Notes: generated by a model from the sequence alone, not told the origin. A stretch of 37,842 nucleotides of DNA from Pseudomonadales bacterium (GCA_021295875.1 JAGWBN010000002.1:1-37842), one strand, 5' to 3'. Counted from the stretch's first letter, positions 19,744 through 29,121 are shown. Translations and numbers: made by a program.

Positions 19744-21123
19744 ATGCAGCCCCTTCGCCAATCCCGCTCGCAAAGCGCCGACCGGGTTCGGACGGTCAGC
19801 GAGGTGAACGCGGAAGCCCGGTTCCTCGTCGAGGAGCGCTTCCGGCGGCTGTGGATCGAGGGGGAGGTCACCGACTTCCGGCCCTACGCTTCCGGACACT
19901 GGTACTTCAGCCTGCAGGACGACAGGGCGCAGATCCGCTGCGTGATGTTCTCGAGCGCCAACCGTTTCGTGCGTGCCAGACCGGCCAACGGCCAGTCGGT
20001 GCTGGTGCGCTGCCGACTGTCCATCTACGAAGGTCGGGGGCAGTTCCAGGCGATCATCGACCACATCGAACCCGCGGGCGAAGGCGCGCTGCGGGCGGCG
20101 TTCGAGCGACTGAAGGCGGAGCTCGACGCCGAGGGCCTGTTCGCCGAGGACCGCAAGCAGTCGCTGCCGCCGTATCCCCGCCACATCGGCATCATCAGTT
20201 CGCCCGCCGGTGCCGCTCTGAGGGACGTTCTCGCCGTCATCCGTCGGCGTTTCCCGTGCGTGCGGGTGACCTGTTTCCAGGTCGCCGTGCAGGGTTTCGA
20301 GGCGGAGGGCCAGATCGTCGCCGCGTTCGACCGCGCCGAGTTCATGCGCCACCCGCCGGACGTCATCGTGCTGACCCGCGGCGGCGGCTCGCTGGAGGAT
20401 CTCGCGGCGTTCAATCTCGAGTCGGTGGCGAGACGGATCGCGACAGCCGGGATTCCGGTGGTATCCGCCGTCGGGCACGAGACGGACGTCACCATCGCCG
20501 ACTTCGTCGCCGACCAGCGTGCACCGACGCCTTCGGCGGCGGCGGAGCTCGTCACGCCGGATCGTCTTGAACTCGAGGGTCGGCTACGACGCCTGGAGGC
20601 CACGCTCGTCTCCAGGACCGCCGACCAGGTGCGTACCGACACCCGTCTGCTGGCCGCCGTGCGCCGTAGGCTCGTGCATCCGGGACGGACCTTGGAGCAG
20701 CGCATGCAGCGTGCCGACGAACTCGCCGAGCGGTTGACCAACGCCAACAAGGCCCGACTGACTCGTGCCCGCACGGCCTTTGTCCACCAGGCGCGACTGC
20801 TGGCGCGGAGCAGCCCGGGGACGAGAATCGGCCAAGCCCGGGAACGGGTGGCGCGTGCCAGGTCGCGTCTGACCGTCGCCGGCGAATCCTCCCGCGACCG
20901 TGGCGCGACGCGTGTCGCCGCCCTCGTGCGCGCCCTCAACGCGGTCAGCCCGCTGGCGACCCTCGACCGCGGCTACGCGATCGTCGCCAAACCCGATGGC
21001 AGCGCCTGGGGTCGACCGGTGGTCACCGTGGACGACGCCCGGCCAGGCGAGGTCGTCGAGGCCCACTTGGCGGACGGCAGCCTGCAGGCTACTGTTTCGG
21101 CCAGCAAGAAGAGGCCCGAATGA
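19744..21123 (+). CDS. xseA: Exodeoxyribonuclease VII large subunit
   Basis: Single-strand-specific exonuclease subunit acting with XseB in DNA repair. 459 residues (E. coli 456). The N-terminal OB-fold is VRTVSEVNAEARFLVEERF and LWIEGEVTDFRPYASGHWYF. The catalytic core is PRHIGIISSPAGAALRDVLAVI and DVIVLTRGGGSLEDLAAFN, followed by VVSAVGHETDVTIADFVADQ. The remainder is Arg-rich coiled-coil, ending in a small beta domain (LDRGYAIVAKPDG). It is divergent from guaB, the same arrangement as in E. coli. Its stop overlaps the next start as ATGA. The small subunit gene xseB is not in the window. Confidence 0.96.
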   Translation: MQPLRQSRSQSADRVRTVSEVNAEARFLVEERFRRLWIEGEVTDFRPYASGHWYFSLQDDRAQIRCVMFSSANRFVRARPANGQSVLVRCRLSIYEGRGQFQAIIDHIEPAGEGALRAAFERLKAELDAEGLFAEDRKQSLPPYPRHIGIISSPAGAALRDVLAVIRRRFPCVRVTCFQVAVQGFEAEGQIVAAFDRAEFMRHPPDVIVLTRGGGSLEDLAAFNLESVARRIATAGIPVVSAVGHETDVTIADFVADQRAPTPSAAAELVTPDRLELEGRLRRLEATLVSRTADQVRTDTRLLAAVRRRLVHPGRTLEQRMQRADELAERLTNANKARLTRARTAFVHQARLLARSSPGTRIGQARERVARARSRLTVAGESSRDRGATRVAALVRALNAVSPLATLDRGYAIVAKPDGSAWGRPVVTVDDARPGEVVEAHLADGSLQATVSASKKRPE

Positions 21124-21917
21124 CGGCTCTGTTCCTGATACTCGCCGCCGCGGTGACCGTGGACACGGGAGGGATCGCCGTGCTGCCGTTGCCCGACGAC
21201 GCTCTCGCCGCCCGCTACCGGGGTCAACAGACCCTGACCGTGGCGGGCCATGCGATCGTCGGCGTTCCCCTGGACGCGGCACCCGGCGCCCGGGAAGTCG
21301 ACATTCGCACCACCGTGGGCCAACGGGCGATCACCTTCGAGGTCGTCGCCAAGGACTACCCGGAGCAGCGGCTGACCATCGCCAACCGCCGCCAGGTCAA
21401 TCCCCTGCCCGAGGACCTAGAACGGATTTCCCGCGAGAGCGAACTGCAGCGCGCGGCGTACGCGCGGCGGACGCCGGTGCGTGCCGACCTGCTGCCGTTC
21501 GAGCAGCCGGTCGAGGGGATCTACTCGAGTCCCTTCGGTCTGCGCCGATTCCTCAACGACCAGCCCCGTTCGCCGCATTCGGGCCTCGACATCGCCGCCG
21601 ACACCGGGACCCCGTTGGCGGCACCGGCCCCCGGCACCATCGCGCTGACCGGGGACTTCTTTTTCTCCGGCAACGTCGTCTACATCGACCACGGCGGCGG
21701 CCTGGTGACCATGTACGGCCACCTCGACAGCATCGCCGTCGAGGCCGGCGACGAGGTCGCCCGCGGCGACGTCATCGGCACGGTGGGTGCCACCGGCCGC
21801 GTCACCGGACCCCACCTTCACTGGACGGTGAGCATCCAGGGCGTTCGGGTGGACCCTGTCCTGGTCATGGAGGCATTCGAACGCATCGACACCGCCGGAG
21901 ATTCCAGGGGGGACTAG
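21120..21917 (+). CDS. M23-family (LytM) metallopeptidase, secreted
   Basis: 265 residues. A hydrophobic N-terminus (MTALFLILAAAVTV) fits a short signal peptide. The first 120 residues form a beta-rich segment of the kind that precedes LytM domains. The M23 domain has SSPFGLRRF, HSGLDIA with His153 and Asp157, YGHL with His201, and GPHLHW with His232 and His234. This is the complete zinc and catalytic set, so a peptidoglycan endopeptidase is likely rather than a degenerate activator. The ATG overlaps the xseA stop, and the downstream gene starts at the very next base after its stop, so the three plus-strand genes may be co-transcribed. xseA next to an M23 peptidase recurs in gammaproteobacteria as far as I recall. 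Confidence 0.88.
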   Translation: MTALFLILAAAVTVDTGGIAVLPLPDDALAARYRGQQTLTVAGHAIVGVPLDAAPGAREVDIRTTVGQRAITFEVVAKDYPEQRLTIANRRQVNPLPEDLERISRESELQRAAYARRTPVRADLLPFEQPVEGIYSSPFGLRRFLNDQPRSPHSGLDIAADTGTPLAAPAPGTIALTGDFFFSGNVVYIDHGGGLVTMYGHLDSIAVEAGDEVARGDVIGTVGATGRVTGPHLHWTVSIQGVRVDPVLVMEAFERIDTAGDSRGD

Positions 21918-24596
21918 ATGCGCAACGCGGGGTTGCTGGGCTCGATCCTACTCGCCGGTCTTGCGGGTTCCGGACCCGCTCATGCGCAAACCACCTACCT
22001 CGAGGAAGGATTCACCCTTGAAGTCGTGACCGACGACGTGCCCAAGGCGCGGCAGATCGCCGAAGCCGACGACGGCACGCTATTCGTCGGCTCGTCCACC
22101 GATTGCCGTCAGTTCACCGACATCCACGCCGTAGTGCCGAGCGACGACGGCAACCCGGAAGTGATTGTCGTGGACACGAACCTTCGCTGCCCGAGCGGAG
22201 TCGCGCTGCGACGGGGCGACCTCTACGTGGCCGCCTTGAACCGGATCCTCCGTTACCGCGACATCGCGGACACCTTCCGCAACGATCCCGATCCCGAGGT
22301 GATTACCGATGATCTGCCAGGCCACTTGCACCACGGGTGGAAATACTTGGTGTTCGGCCCTGACGGCTACCTCTATGTCCCGGTCGGGGCTCCATGCAAC
22401 GTCTGCGACCGACCCGATGACGAGCGTTTCTCCACCATCCTGCGCATGGATCCCGACACCGGCGACACCAACGTGTATGCGTACGGCGTCCGCAACTCGG
22501 TCGGCATGGCCTGGCACCCGGTGACCAGCGAACTATGGTTCTCCGACAACGGCCGCGATCAATCGGGGGACGATCTGCCTGCCGACGAGATCAACCGGGT
22601 CTCGGCGCCAGGGGGCCACTACGGATTCCCCTATTTCCACCAAGACCATCGGCCAAACCAGCCCGTGGACTACCGCGACCCGGTTTTCGGCGGCGGAAAG
22701 CGCGCTGACGACTACCTGCGTTCGGAACATCTGATCCAGGCGCATTCCGCCGCCTTGGGCATCGCTTTCTACAACGGCGACCAGTTCCCCTCGCACTACT
22801 GCGGCGCCATGTTCACTGCCGAGCACGGCTCGTGGAACCGGTATCAAGCCGGCAAGGCCGGTTACCGGATCAGCGTGCTGCGATTCGGCAACACCGAATC
22901 CCCAACCGGCGCCCAGGCCGTCTACGAACCCTTCGTTGCGTGGCAGGTGCAGCACACCCAGCGGCCGCACACGGGGCGGCCCGCCGACGTGGTGGTGTCC
23001 CGGGACGGCAGCCTGTTGGTCGCGGATGATTACGAAGGGCGCATCTACCGGGTGCGCTACTCACCGGCGGACGGCGACACGACGACCACGGGCTGCGCCG
23101 ACACCGCCCACATCTCGACCTTTGCGCCGAAGCGTCACGAGACGCGCCAAGGCTTCGCGCGGGTCGTCAATCACGGCGATGCCCCGGCCACGATCCAGAT
23201 GGAAGTCTTCGACGACGCCGGACAAGCCCACGGTCCGGTCACGCTGGCGGTCGGAGCGGGCGAAGCCGCGCACTTCAACTCCACCGACTTGGAGGACGGC
23301 AACGAAGACAAGGGCCTGTCGGGCCATGTCGGACCAGGTTCCGCCGACTGGCGAATCGAACTGCAGGGCGACGGCCTCGAGGTGCTCTCCTACATGCGCA
23401 CCGGCGACGGTTTCGTCACCAGCCTGCACGACGCGGCGCCGCTACTCGAACCCGTCGCCGTCATCGACAACGACGACGGCACGAGGACGCTCGAACATCG
23501 CTACGACGTGCCGATCTTCAATCCCGGCCGCAACACGAACCAGGTGAGTTGGCTGCGCCTCGTCAATCCCAACGAACATCCCGCCGAGGTGACCATCACG
23601 GGCATCGACGACCGGGGAACATCGGGGGAGAACGCGGTCCGCATCACGCTGGCGGCAGGCTCGTCGCGTTCCGTTTCCGCCCAGGACTTGGAGTCCGGCG
23701 CGGGTCTAACCGACGGGTGGGGACTCGGCACCGGCACCGGGAAGTGGCGCCTCGTGGTGGCTGCGAACCGACCGATCCTGGTCGCGAGCCTTCTCGCCAG
23801 CCCCACCGGGCACTTGACCAACCTGTCCACCGTCCCGGACAACAAGACCTCTGACGGTGCGTCGAGTTCGCACTACGTTCCGATGTTCCCTGCCCACGGC
23901 GACGCCAACGACCGCCAGGGATTCGTGCGCATCATCAATCGGGGCGACGAGGAAGCCGCCATTGAGATCAGCGCCCAGGACGACACGGATCGGAAGTTCG
24001 ACACGCTGACCCTCAATCTGGCGGCGAACCAGACCACCCATTTCAACTCCCGACATCTTGAGGAGGGCGATGACCGCAAGGGCTGGATCGAAGGCATCGG
24101 CGACGGCGACGGTAACTGGCGCTTGACCCTGACCAGCGACAACGACCTAGACGTTCTCGCCTTCATCCGCCGCACCAGCGACGGGTTCCTCACCAGCATG
24201 CACGACTTCGTCCGGCGAACCGGAACCGACACCTACGAGGTTGCGTTCTTCAATCCCGGCAGGAACCCCAACCAGGTGAGCAAACTGCGCCTCATGAACA
24301 CCGGCGAGGAGGATGCCTCGGTGAAGATCGCGGGCATCGACGACAAGGGCGTGTCGGCGGCGAAGAGCGTGGAACTGACCGTCCCCGCGGGCACGGCGCG
24401 CATGTTCTCGTCCCAGGAACTGGAGGCCGGCGGCGATGACTTCAGCGGCGAACTCGGTGCCGGAACCGGCAAGTGGCGACTGACCGTCACATCCGAGCAG
24501 CCCCTACGGGTGATGAGCCTGCTCGAAAGCCAGGGGACCGGGCATCTAACGAATCTGTCGACCGTTCCGGCGAGCCAGCCGTGGCAGTGGGACTGA
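21918..24596 (+). CDS. Secreted PQQ-dehydrogenase-like beta-propeller (sorbosone/glucose dehydrogenase family) with ABAB C-terminal modules
   Basis: 892 residues. The signal peptide ends ...GPAHA with cleavage near residue 23. Residues 24 to about 380 form a six-bladed propeller of the soluble glucose/sorbosone dehydrogenase group: HLHHGWKYLVFGPDGYLYVP, YGVRNSVGMAWHPVTSELWF, FSDNGRDQSGDDLPADEINR, and the blade RPADVVVSRDGSLLVADDY. The C-terminal half contains two alternating modules of about 110 residues. Module A is near 397-515 and 650-765 (RQGF-R--N-GD, HFNS--LE, DGF-TS-HD). Module B is near 528-640 and 773-885 (FNPGRN-NQVS-LRL-N, GIDD-G, GTGKWRL, TGHLTNLSTVP). The modules look like beta-sandwich domains; their role is unknown. 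Oxidation of a sugar or alcohol in the periplasm is inferred only. Confidence 0.85.
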   Translation: MRNAGLLGSILLAGLAGSGPAHAQTTYLEEGFTLEVVTDDVPKARQIAEADDGTLFVGSSTDCRQFTDIHAVVPSDDGNPEVIVVDTNLRCPSGVALRRGDLYVAALNRILRYRDIADTFRNDPDPEVITDDLPGHLHHGWKYLVFGPDGYLYVPVGAPCNVCDRPDDERFSTILRMDPDTGDTNVYAYGVRNSVGMAWHPVTSELWFSDNGRDQSGDDLPADEINRVSAPGGHYGFPYFHQDHRPNQPVDYRDPVFGGGKRADDYLRSEHLIQAHSAALGIAFYNGDQFPSHYCGAMFTAEHGSWNRYQAGKAGYRISVLRFGNTESPTGAQAVYEPFVAWQVQHTQRPHTGRPADVVVSRDGSLLVADDYEGRIYRVRYSPADGDTTTTGCADTAHISTFAPKRHETRQGFARVVNHGDAPATIQMEVFDDAGQAHGPVTLAVGAGEAAHFNSTDLEDGNEDKGLSGHVGPGSADWRIELQGDGLEVLSYMRTGDGFVTSLHDAAPLLEPVAVIDNDDGTRTLEHRYDVPIFNPGRNTNQVSWLRLVNPNEHPAEVTITGIDDRGTSGENAVRITLAAGSSRSVSAQDLESGAGLTDGWGLGTGTGKWRLVVAANRPILVASLLASPTGHLTNLSTVPDNKTSDGASSSHYVPMFPAHGDANDRQGFVRIINRGDEEAAIEISAQDDTDRKFDTLTLNLAANQTTHFNSRHLEEGDDRKGWIEGIGDGDGNWRLTLTSDNDLDVLAFIRRTSDGFLTSMHDFVRRTGTDTYEVAFFNPGRNPNQVSKLRLMNTGEEDASVKIAGIDDKGVSAAKSVELTVPAGTARMFSSQELEAGGDDFSGELGAGTGKWRLTVTSEQPLRVMSLLESQGTGHLTNLSTVPASQPWQWD

Positions 24597-24657
24597 TTGA
24601 GCCCCATTCGGCCTCGGCCGCGTTGGCCGCCGCCCACGACCAGGTAGGGAAGCTCTG

Positions 24658-27120
24658 CTACAACGGCAAACCCGACACGGCGGAGCGCGACTTCGAGGTC
24701 AAGCCCCGGGCGTCGACATCGGTCACCGCCGCGCCGGCCTCCTGAGCGCCGTCGCCAACGGCGACGAGCAACGAAACCGTACCGCCGGCTTCGAGCAGGA
24801 GGGCGGCGGACATGCGCACCGTCGCCTCGCCGTGCGCTGCGAACGTCCCTTCGGCAAGTAGCGGTTCTCCGGGGTCGGCACGCCCGTTGCCATTCGCGTC
24901 CACATGGACTCGAACGGGTGCGACCGGCGCGGTTCCTCGCCGCGGCGTCCCGTCGAGGCGCATCGTGAAGCTCTCGATCCGAACACCGCCGCTCTCGGCA
25001 ACGCGGACTTCGTACCGCCGCACGCGTCCGGACGGTACCGCCGGCCTTTCATCAACAGGCGCGATGCTCACCGAAGTGTCCACGGCCGTGTCGTCAAGCT
25101 GTTGGAGATACGCCACGAGTTGCGCCTTCTCCGTCGAGCCGAGATGGGAAGTCCGGCCATGCCGGTCGTCGACGTTGCGTGCGGCGACGACGTCCATGAG
25201 CGTGGCGGCGGAGCCGTCGTGCAGGTACGGCGGCGTTTCCCAAACGCCCTTGACGGTGGGCGTGTCCAAGGCCCGCAGCGTGTTCGGGTTGAAGTCACCC
25301 GCGGCCTCCGACAGCGTGCCGACGTCGTGCATGGCAAAGGGCAGCGGGTGCAAAGACTCGTTGCTGCTTGGCCGTCGCAATGAACTATCCGTGAACTCCG
25401 GACCCGCATGGCAGGTTGCGCAGCCGGTCTCCGGCGAATGGAAGATCAACTCGCCGGCCAGTGCCTCGTCGGTCATTACCCCGCCCCGGGCGCGATACGG
25501 ACTCGGATTCACGTCGCCGAACGTCGCGACATAGGCCGCGAGCGCGTCCAACTCCCGGCTGAGACCGGCGTTCGATGGCCCGAACACCCAATCCGCCCGT
25601 CTGGCGTCGAACACGGCATCGCTGACGAATCCCCGTCCCCGCAAGGTCGTGCGCAGCAGGATCTCGAAGTCCTGGATCTCGTCCATGTCCGCACGCCAAT
25701 GTATCGGGCCGTGGCCGAGTCCGGCGCGACCGAACAGCGTCATGGTGTTGCGCAACCCGCCACCGTGGGCACCGCGACCGGTGAAGTCCCAGACGCGCCC
25801 GTCGCTGCCGCCTTCCACGTGGCAGCTCGCGCAACTGACGTAGCCGTCACGCGACATGCGCGGATCGGCGGCGTTGTAGAAGACCTGCTTGCCCAGCAGG
25901 ACGTTTGCCGGCAGCGGCTCGCTTTCGATGGTCGCGATCCGTGCCAGCAACGGGATCTCGGCACCTGGCACGATATTCGAAACGTCGTAGACGGCGACGT
26001 CCCTGGACAGGAAGTTCTGCACGAACAAACGACCGCGGCTATCCACCGCCACCCCTTGCGGCGCCAGCCCCGTGTGCGCGATGGACGTCGTCCTGTGCCC
26101 GGTTGCCGCATCGAGTACGTCGACGGCATTGCCGCCCTGCAGGGCGACGAAGGCGTGTTCACCTTGCGGACCGATGGCGAGGGCCACGGCCATGGCGCGA
26201 TCATCGAGGTCGCGGCGCGCCGAGAGGACCTCGCGGTTGGCGGTCAAGTCCAATTGCGACACGATGGTCCGGGTGGTCGTCTCGAACGTCAGCGCTTCGC
26301 CGCTGACGTGAAGGCCGCGACCCGTATTGTCCTTCTTCGACGCAATCCACGCGCGCCGCCCGTCTGAGGCGATGGCGATCGCCGCGAGATGGTTGGGCAC
26401 GCCCCGGCTTCCGGCCGGACCGTCCGGGCCCGGATCGACGGCAAGCTCGAAGCGCCGGACGACCTTCAGGGAGCGGGCATCCACCTCGGTCACGACACCG
26501 TGATCCGCCGGGGAGATGTAGCGGGTAACGAGGATTCGGCGCCCGTCGGCGGACACCGCGACGCCACGCGGCGTCGGCCCCACGTCCACGGCGCTTTCCA
26601 CCAAACCGTCCCGAGCGTCGATCTTCAGCAAGCGACCGGTGGCCTGCAGGGTCACGTAGGCCGCATCGCCTGCGGGATTGAAGGCAATCCCGTAGGGCCG
26701 GGACGCATACGGCAACTCGATACGTGCCCGCAGCCGCACCGTGTCGCGGTCGAGCACCGTGATGGACGCATCGTCCTGGTTAACGACCCAGACGGCTCCA
26801 TCCGGCGCCATCGCCAACGTGCGCGGGTTGTCGCCAACCGCCGGTTCGGCGAGTTTCGAGAAGCTCGCGGCATCGATCACCGCGACGCTGTCGCTGTCTG
26901 AATTCACGCTCCACACCCGCTGGCGGAGTTCGTCGACGATAATCGAGCTCGCGTGGGCGGGACCGGCCGTCGACGCGGTCTCGGGAGGCATGTCCTCGCC
27001 GGGGACGGCGGCCCCGGCCAGCCAAGCCGCCGACCCACCGAGCAGCACCCGGGCGATGTGCTTCACCCGGGCGGACGACTGGCCGGTGGTGCTGCTTATC
27101 GACGCCTCCGGGCGAGACAT
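24658..27120 (-). CDS. Secreted YVTN-type beta-propeller fused to a di-heme cytochrome c (MauG/CcpA-like)
   Basis: 820 residues from the ATG at 27120; a GTG at 27066 would place a signal peptide (KHIARVLLGGSAAWLAGAAV) right at the N-terminus and may be the true start. Residues about 60-400 are a lactonase/YVTN-like propeller (NPRTLAMAPDGAVWVVNQDD, RPYGIAFNPAGDAAYVTLQ, RGVAVSADGRRILVTRY). The C-terminal part carries two c-type heme sites, CASCH near residue 430 and CATCH near 568. The di-heme peroxidase/MauG signature PPYLHDGSAATLMDVV follows. A calcium-loop-like DANGNGRADPGEP lies close to the C-terminus. Probably a periplasmic electron-transfer or peroxidase protein; the substrate is unknown. 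The gene is convergent with the PQQ-dehydrogenase-like gene, separated by 61 bases. Confidence 0.85.
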   Translation of the reverse strand: MSRPEASISSTTGQSSARVKHIARVLLGGSAAWLAGAAVPGEDMPPETASTAGPAHASSIIVDELRQRVWSVNSDSDSVAVIDAASFSKLAEPAVGDNPRTLAMAPDGAVWVVNQDDASITVLDRDTVRLRARIELPYASRPYGIAFNPAGDAAYVTLQATGRLLKIDARDGLVESAVDVGPTPRGVAVSADGRRILVTRYISPADHGVVTEVDARSLKVVRRFELAVDPGPDGPAGSRGVPNHLAAIAIASDGRRAWIASKKDNTGRGLHVSGEALTFETTTRTIVSQLDLTANREVLSARRDLDDRAMAVALAIGPQGEHAFVALQGGNAVDVLDAATGHRTTSIAHTGLAPQGVAVDSRGRLFVQNFLSRDVAVYDVSNIVPGAEIPLLARIATIESEPLPANVLLGKQVFYNAADPRMSRDGYVSCASCHVEGGSDGRVWDFTGRGAHGGGLRNTMTLFGRAGLGHGPIHWRADMDEIQDFEILLRTTLRGRGFVSDAVFDARRADWVFGPSNAGLSRELDALAAYVATFGDVNPSPYRARGGVMTDEALAGELIFHSPETGCATCHAGPEFTDSSLRRPSSNESLHPLPFAMHDVGTLSEAAGDFNPNTLRALDTPTVKGVWETPPYLHDGSAATLMDVVAARNVDDRHGRTSHLGSTEKAQLVAYLQQLDDTAVDTSVSIAPVDERPAVPSGRVRRYEVRVAESGGVRIESFTMRLDGTPRRGTAPVAPVRVHVDANGNGRADPGEPLLAEGTFAAHGEATVRMSAALLLEAGGTVSLLVAVGDGAQEAGAAVTDVDARGLTSKSRSAVSGLPL

Positions 27121-27258
27121 GGGGCCAGAGCATACAGCAGGAATCTTCGCCTCGGCGGGGGTCCTGCCCGCAGGTCCCGACCTCTGGAAAACGGCGAGCT
27201 TGCCCCCCGAGTCACCGATTGCTACTTTGCCGCCCGACATTCCGCCCATCGTTCCTTT

Positions 27259-29019
27259 ATGGAATCCCAGTACACGATTGCGATCATCGGCGGCGGCGCC
27301 ACCGGGGTCTGCTTGGCAAACAAGATTGTCGAGGCGCTGCCCGTCGGGCTGAGCACCGCCAAAGTGTCCATCGTGCTGTTCGACGCCCGCGGCTGCGATG
27401 GCGGCGCCGGCTATGCCCCCGACCTTCCCAGCAACCTGATGAACACCACCTGCGGCTCGGTGGATCGGGCATTCGGCGGCGAGTTCGGCATCCTCGACTG
27501 GGCGCGAAGCAACCCCGGGAAGTGGCAACCGTACACCCAGGGCGCCGAACTCGACGCAAGCACCTACCTGCCACGACCGGTGGTCGGCCTATACCTGTCG
27601 GACCTCGCCGAATACGCCAGACGCAAGGCCGCCGAACGCGGAATGCGGTTCGAGACGATCACGGACGAGGTCGTCGGCGTCTCGCCGCCGAATCTCGCCA
27701 CCGAAGACTACGTGCTGCAGACGAAGTCCGGCGTGTCCTTGGGCGCGCGGTACGTGTATCTGGCGCTCGGCCACCTGAAACGGCTGAAGACCGGGGACTA
27801 TCAACACCATGAACGCTACTACCACAACCCCTACCCCGTAGCGCGCCTGACGCGGGAGATTCCCAAGGAGTCCACCGTGGGTGTGATCGGCACGCGTCTG
27901 AGTGCGATCGACGTCGTGCTGGGCCTCGTCGCCGAAGGCCATCGGGGGAAGATCCACTGTGTTTCGCGCGGCGGCCAGCTGCCCGCCGTGCGTGGGGAAC
28001 AGGCCCGGTACGACTTCATGCACCTCGAGCGCGACCAACTGGCGAAACAGCTTGTCCATACGAAGGCGAAGCTGCGATTGGCGGATGTCGCCGGGATGCT
28101 GGGCACCGAGATCGCGCACGCCGGGGGCCGCGAGGTCCACTTCGGCGACATCAAGGGCGAGGATCTCCCTGCGACGGAGTACTACGAACGCGAAATCGCC
28201 CTGGCCAAAGGCAAGGCGCGTCCGTGGCAGACGGTGCTGTACGCGACCAACCGCAACATCGACCTCCTCTGGCATCACCTCGAGGAGAGCGACAAACGGA
28301 TCCTGATGTCCGAATGGCTGAACGACTGGCTCACCTATCGCGCTTCGATACCGAGGGCGAACGCGGAACGAATACTGGCTCTGCTGAAATCCGGCCAGCT
28401 CACGGTCAACGGGGGTGTCACCGGTTTCGAGTTCGATCCGGAGAGCGGCAACTTCAAGGCGAGCTTCGGCAGCGAATGCGGCATCGACTTTCGCTACCTG
28501 GTGGCCGCCACGGGGTCGGCGAGTCGTATCGAGGAGGCGGACAGCCCGCTCATGCGCAACCTGCTGGCAAGCGGGCTGGTTGTACCGCACCGCTTCGGCG
28601 GCGTCGACTGCGTATTCGAGACCGGGCAGGTCGTATCCAAGCTCGAAGCGGCCAATCGCGAGTCCCGCCTGTTCGCGTTGGGTCCGCTCACGAGCGGCGT
28701 GTATTTCTTCACCACGGCGCTCGAGATCGTCGAGCGGCAGGCCGCCCAGCGAACCCGGGACCTGGCGTTCCTGCTGGGCGACGAGTGGCTGGAGCTACCG
28801 GAAACGGACGCATGGGTCGATGCGCGGCAGGGCGAGCAAACCCGCGCGCGCCCCGCCGAGACCGTGCACGGCGGCGCAGGCCCCGATCTCCTTGAACAGG
28901 CCGTCCTTGGCGACCAAGCGGCCCTGATCGACTTCGAACAACTGCACCTGCTGAACGACCAGATCGATCGCGACGCCTTCCAGGCACCGAACGCCGATCC
29001 CGCAGAGAAGTCGAAGTAG
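27259..29019 (+). CDS. FAD/NAD(P)-binding protein, YdhS-like (COG4529 type)
   Basis: 586 residues. The N-terminal Rossmann motif is IAIIGGGATGVCLA (glycines from residue 11), followed by DARGCDGGAGYAPDLPSNLMNT, typical of the FAD-NAD(P)-binding family that includes YdhS. A second nucleotide-binding motif, STVGVIGTRLSAIDVVLGL, is around residues 205-220. LVAATGSASRIEE and GPLTSGVYFFTTALEIVERQ close the flavoprotein core. About 60 residues at the C-terminus are charged, low-complexity and probably disordered. The open frame extends upstream, but family similarity begins at the ATG at 27259. No Shine-Dalgarno sequence is visible. It is divergent from the cytochrome gene (138-base gap, no clear promoter seen on either strand). 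The reaction is unknown. Confidence 0.82.
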   Translation: MESQYTIAIIGGGATGVCLANKIVEALPVGLSTAKVSIVLFDARGCDGGAGYAPDLPSNLMNTTCGSVDRAFGGEFGILDWARSNPGKWQPYTQGAELDASTYLPRPVVGLYLSDLAEYARRKAAERGMRFETITDEVVGVSPPNLATEDYVLQTKSGVSLGARYVYLALGHLKRLKTGDYQHHERYYHNPYPVARLTREIPKESTVGVIGTRLSAIDVVLGLVAEGHRGKIHCVSRGGQLPAVRGEQARYDFMHLERDQLAKQLVHTKAKLRLADVAGMLGTEIAHAGGREVHFGDIKGEDLPATEYYEREIALAKGKARPWQTVLYATNRNIDLLWHHLEESDKRILMSEWLNDWLTYRASIPRANAERILALLKSGQLTVNGGVTGFEFDPESGNFKASFGSECGIDFRYLVAATGSASRIEEADSPLMRNLLASGLVVPHRFGGVDCVFETGQVVSKLEAANRESRLFALGPLTSGVYFFTTALEIVERQAAQRTRDLAFLLGDEWLELPETDAWVDARQGEQTRARPAETVHGGAGPDLLEQAVLGDQAALIDFEQLHLLNDQIDRDAFQAPNADPAEKSK

Positions 29020-29025
29020 GAATGT

Positions 29026-29055
29026 TCTGATCAAGCCATCCCTGGCTCGATCAGA
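29026..29055. terminator. Hairpin after the FAD/NAD(P) protein gene
   Basis: TCTGATCAAGCC-ATCCCT-GGCTCGATCAGA forms a 12-position stem with one A/C mismatch, 6 bases after the stop codon. There is no immediate T-run, but a second imperfect A-rich/T-rich stem with seven T residues follows at about 29059-29087. It may terminate transcription, or may be a REP-like element, because its loop is shared with the hairpin at 29122. Confidence 0.5.
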
Positions 29056-29083
29056 AGCGCAAAAACAAGAACGCGGTCCTTTT

Positions 29084-29095
29084 TTTGTATACAAA
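29084..29095. promoter_or_regulatory. TTTGTATACAAA palindrome (GntR-type operator-like)
   Basis: A perfect 12-bp palindrome whose core TTGTATACAA matches operators of FadR-type GntR regulators. It lies between the 3' ends of two convergent genes, where no promoter for a known gene is expected, and no GntR gene is in the window. It may be a chance or orphan site. Confidence 0.3.
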
Positions 29096-29121
29096 TTCGA
29101 TTCCTTGCGTCATTGAATTTG

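Noticed and set aside
24615-24629. Bidirectional terminator between the convergent propeller genes
   Set aside because: CGGCC-gcgtt-GGCCG is only a 5-bp stem without a T-run on either strand; too weak to annotate.
27121-27528. Upstream extension of the cytochrome-propeller gene to 27528
   Set aside because: It would overlap the FAD/NAD(P) protein gene on the other strand and encode low-complexity sequence before the signal peptide.
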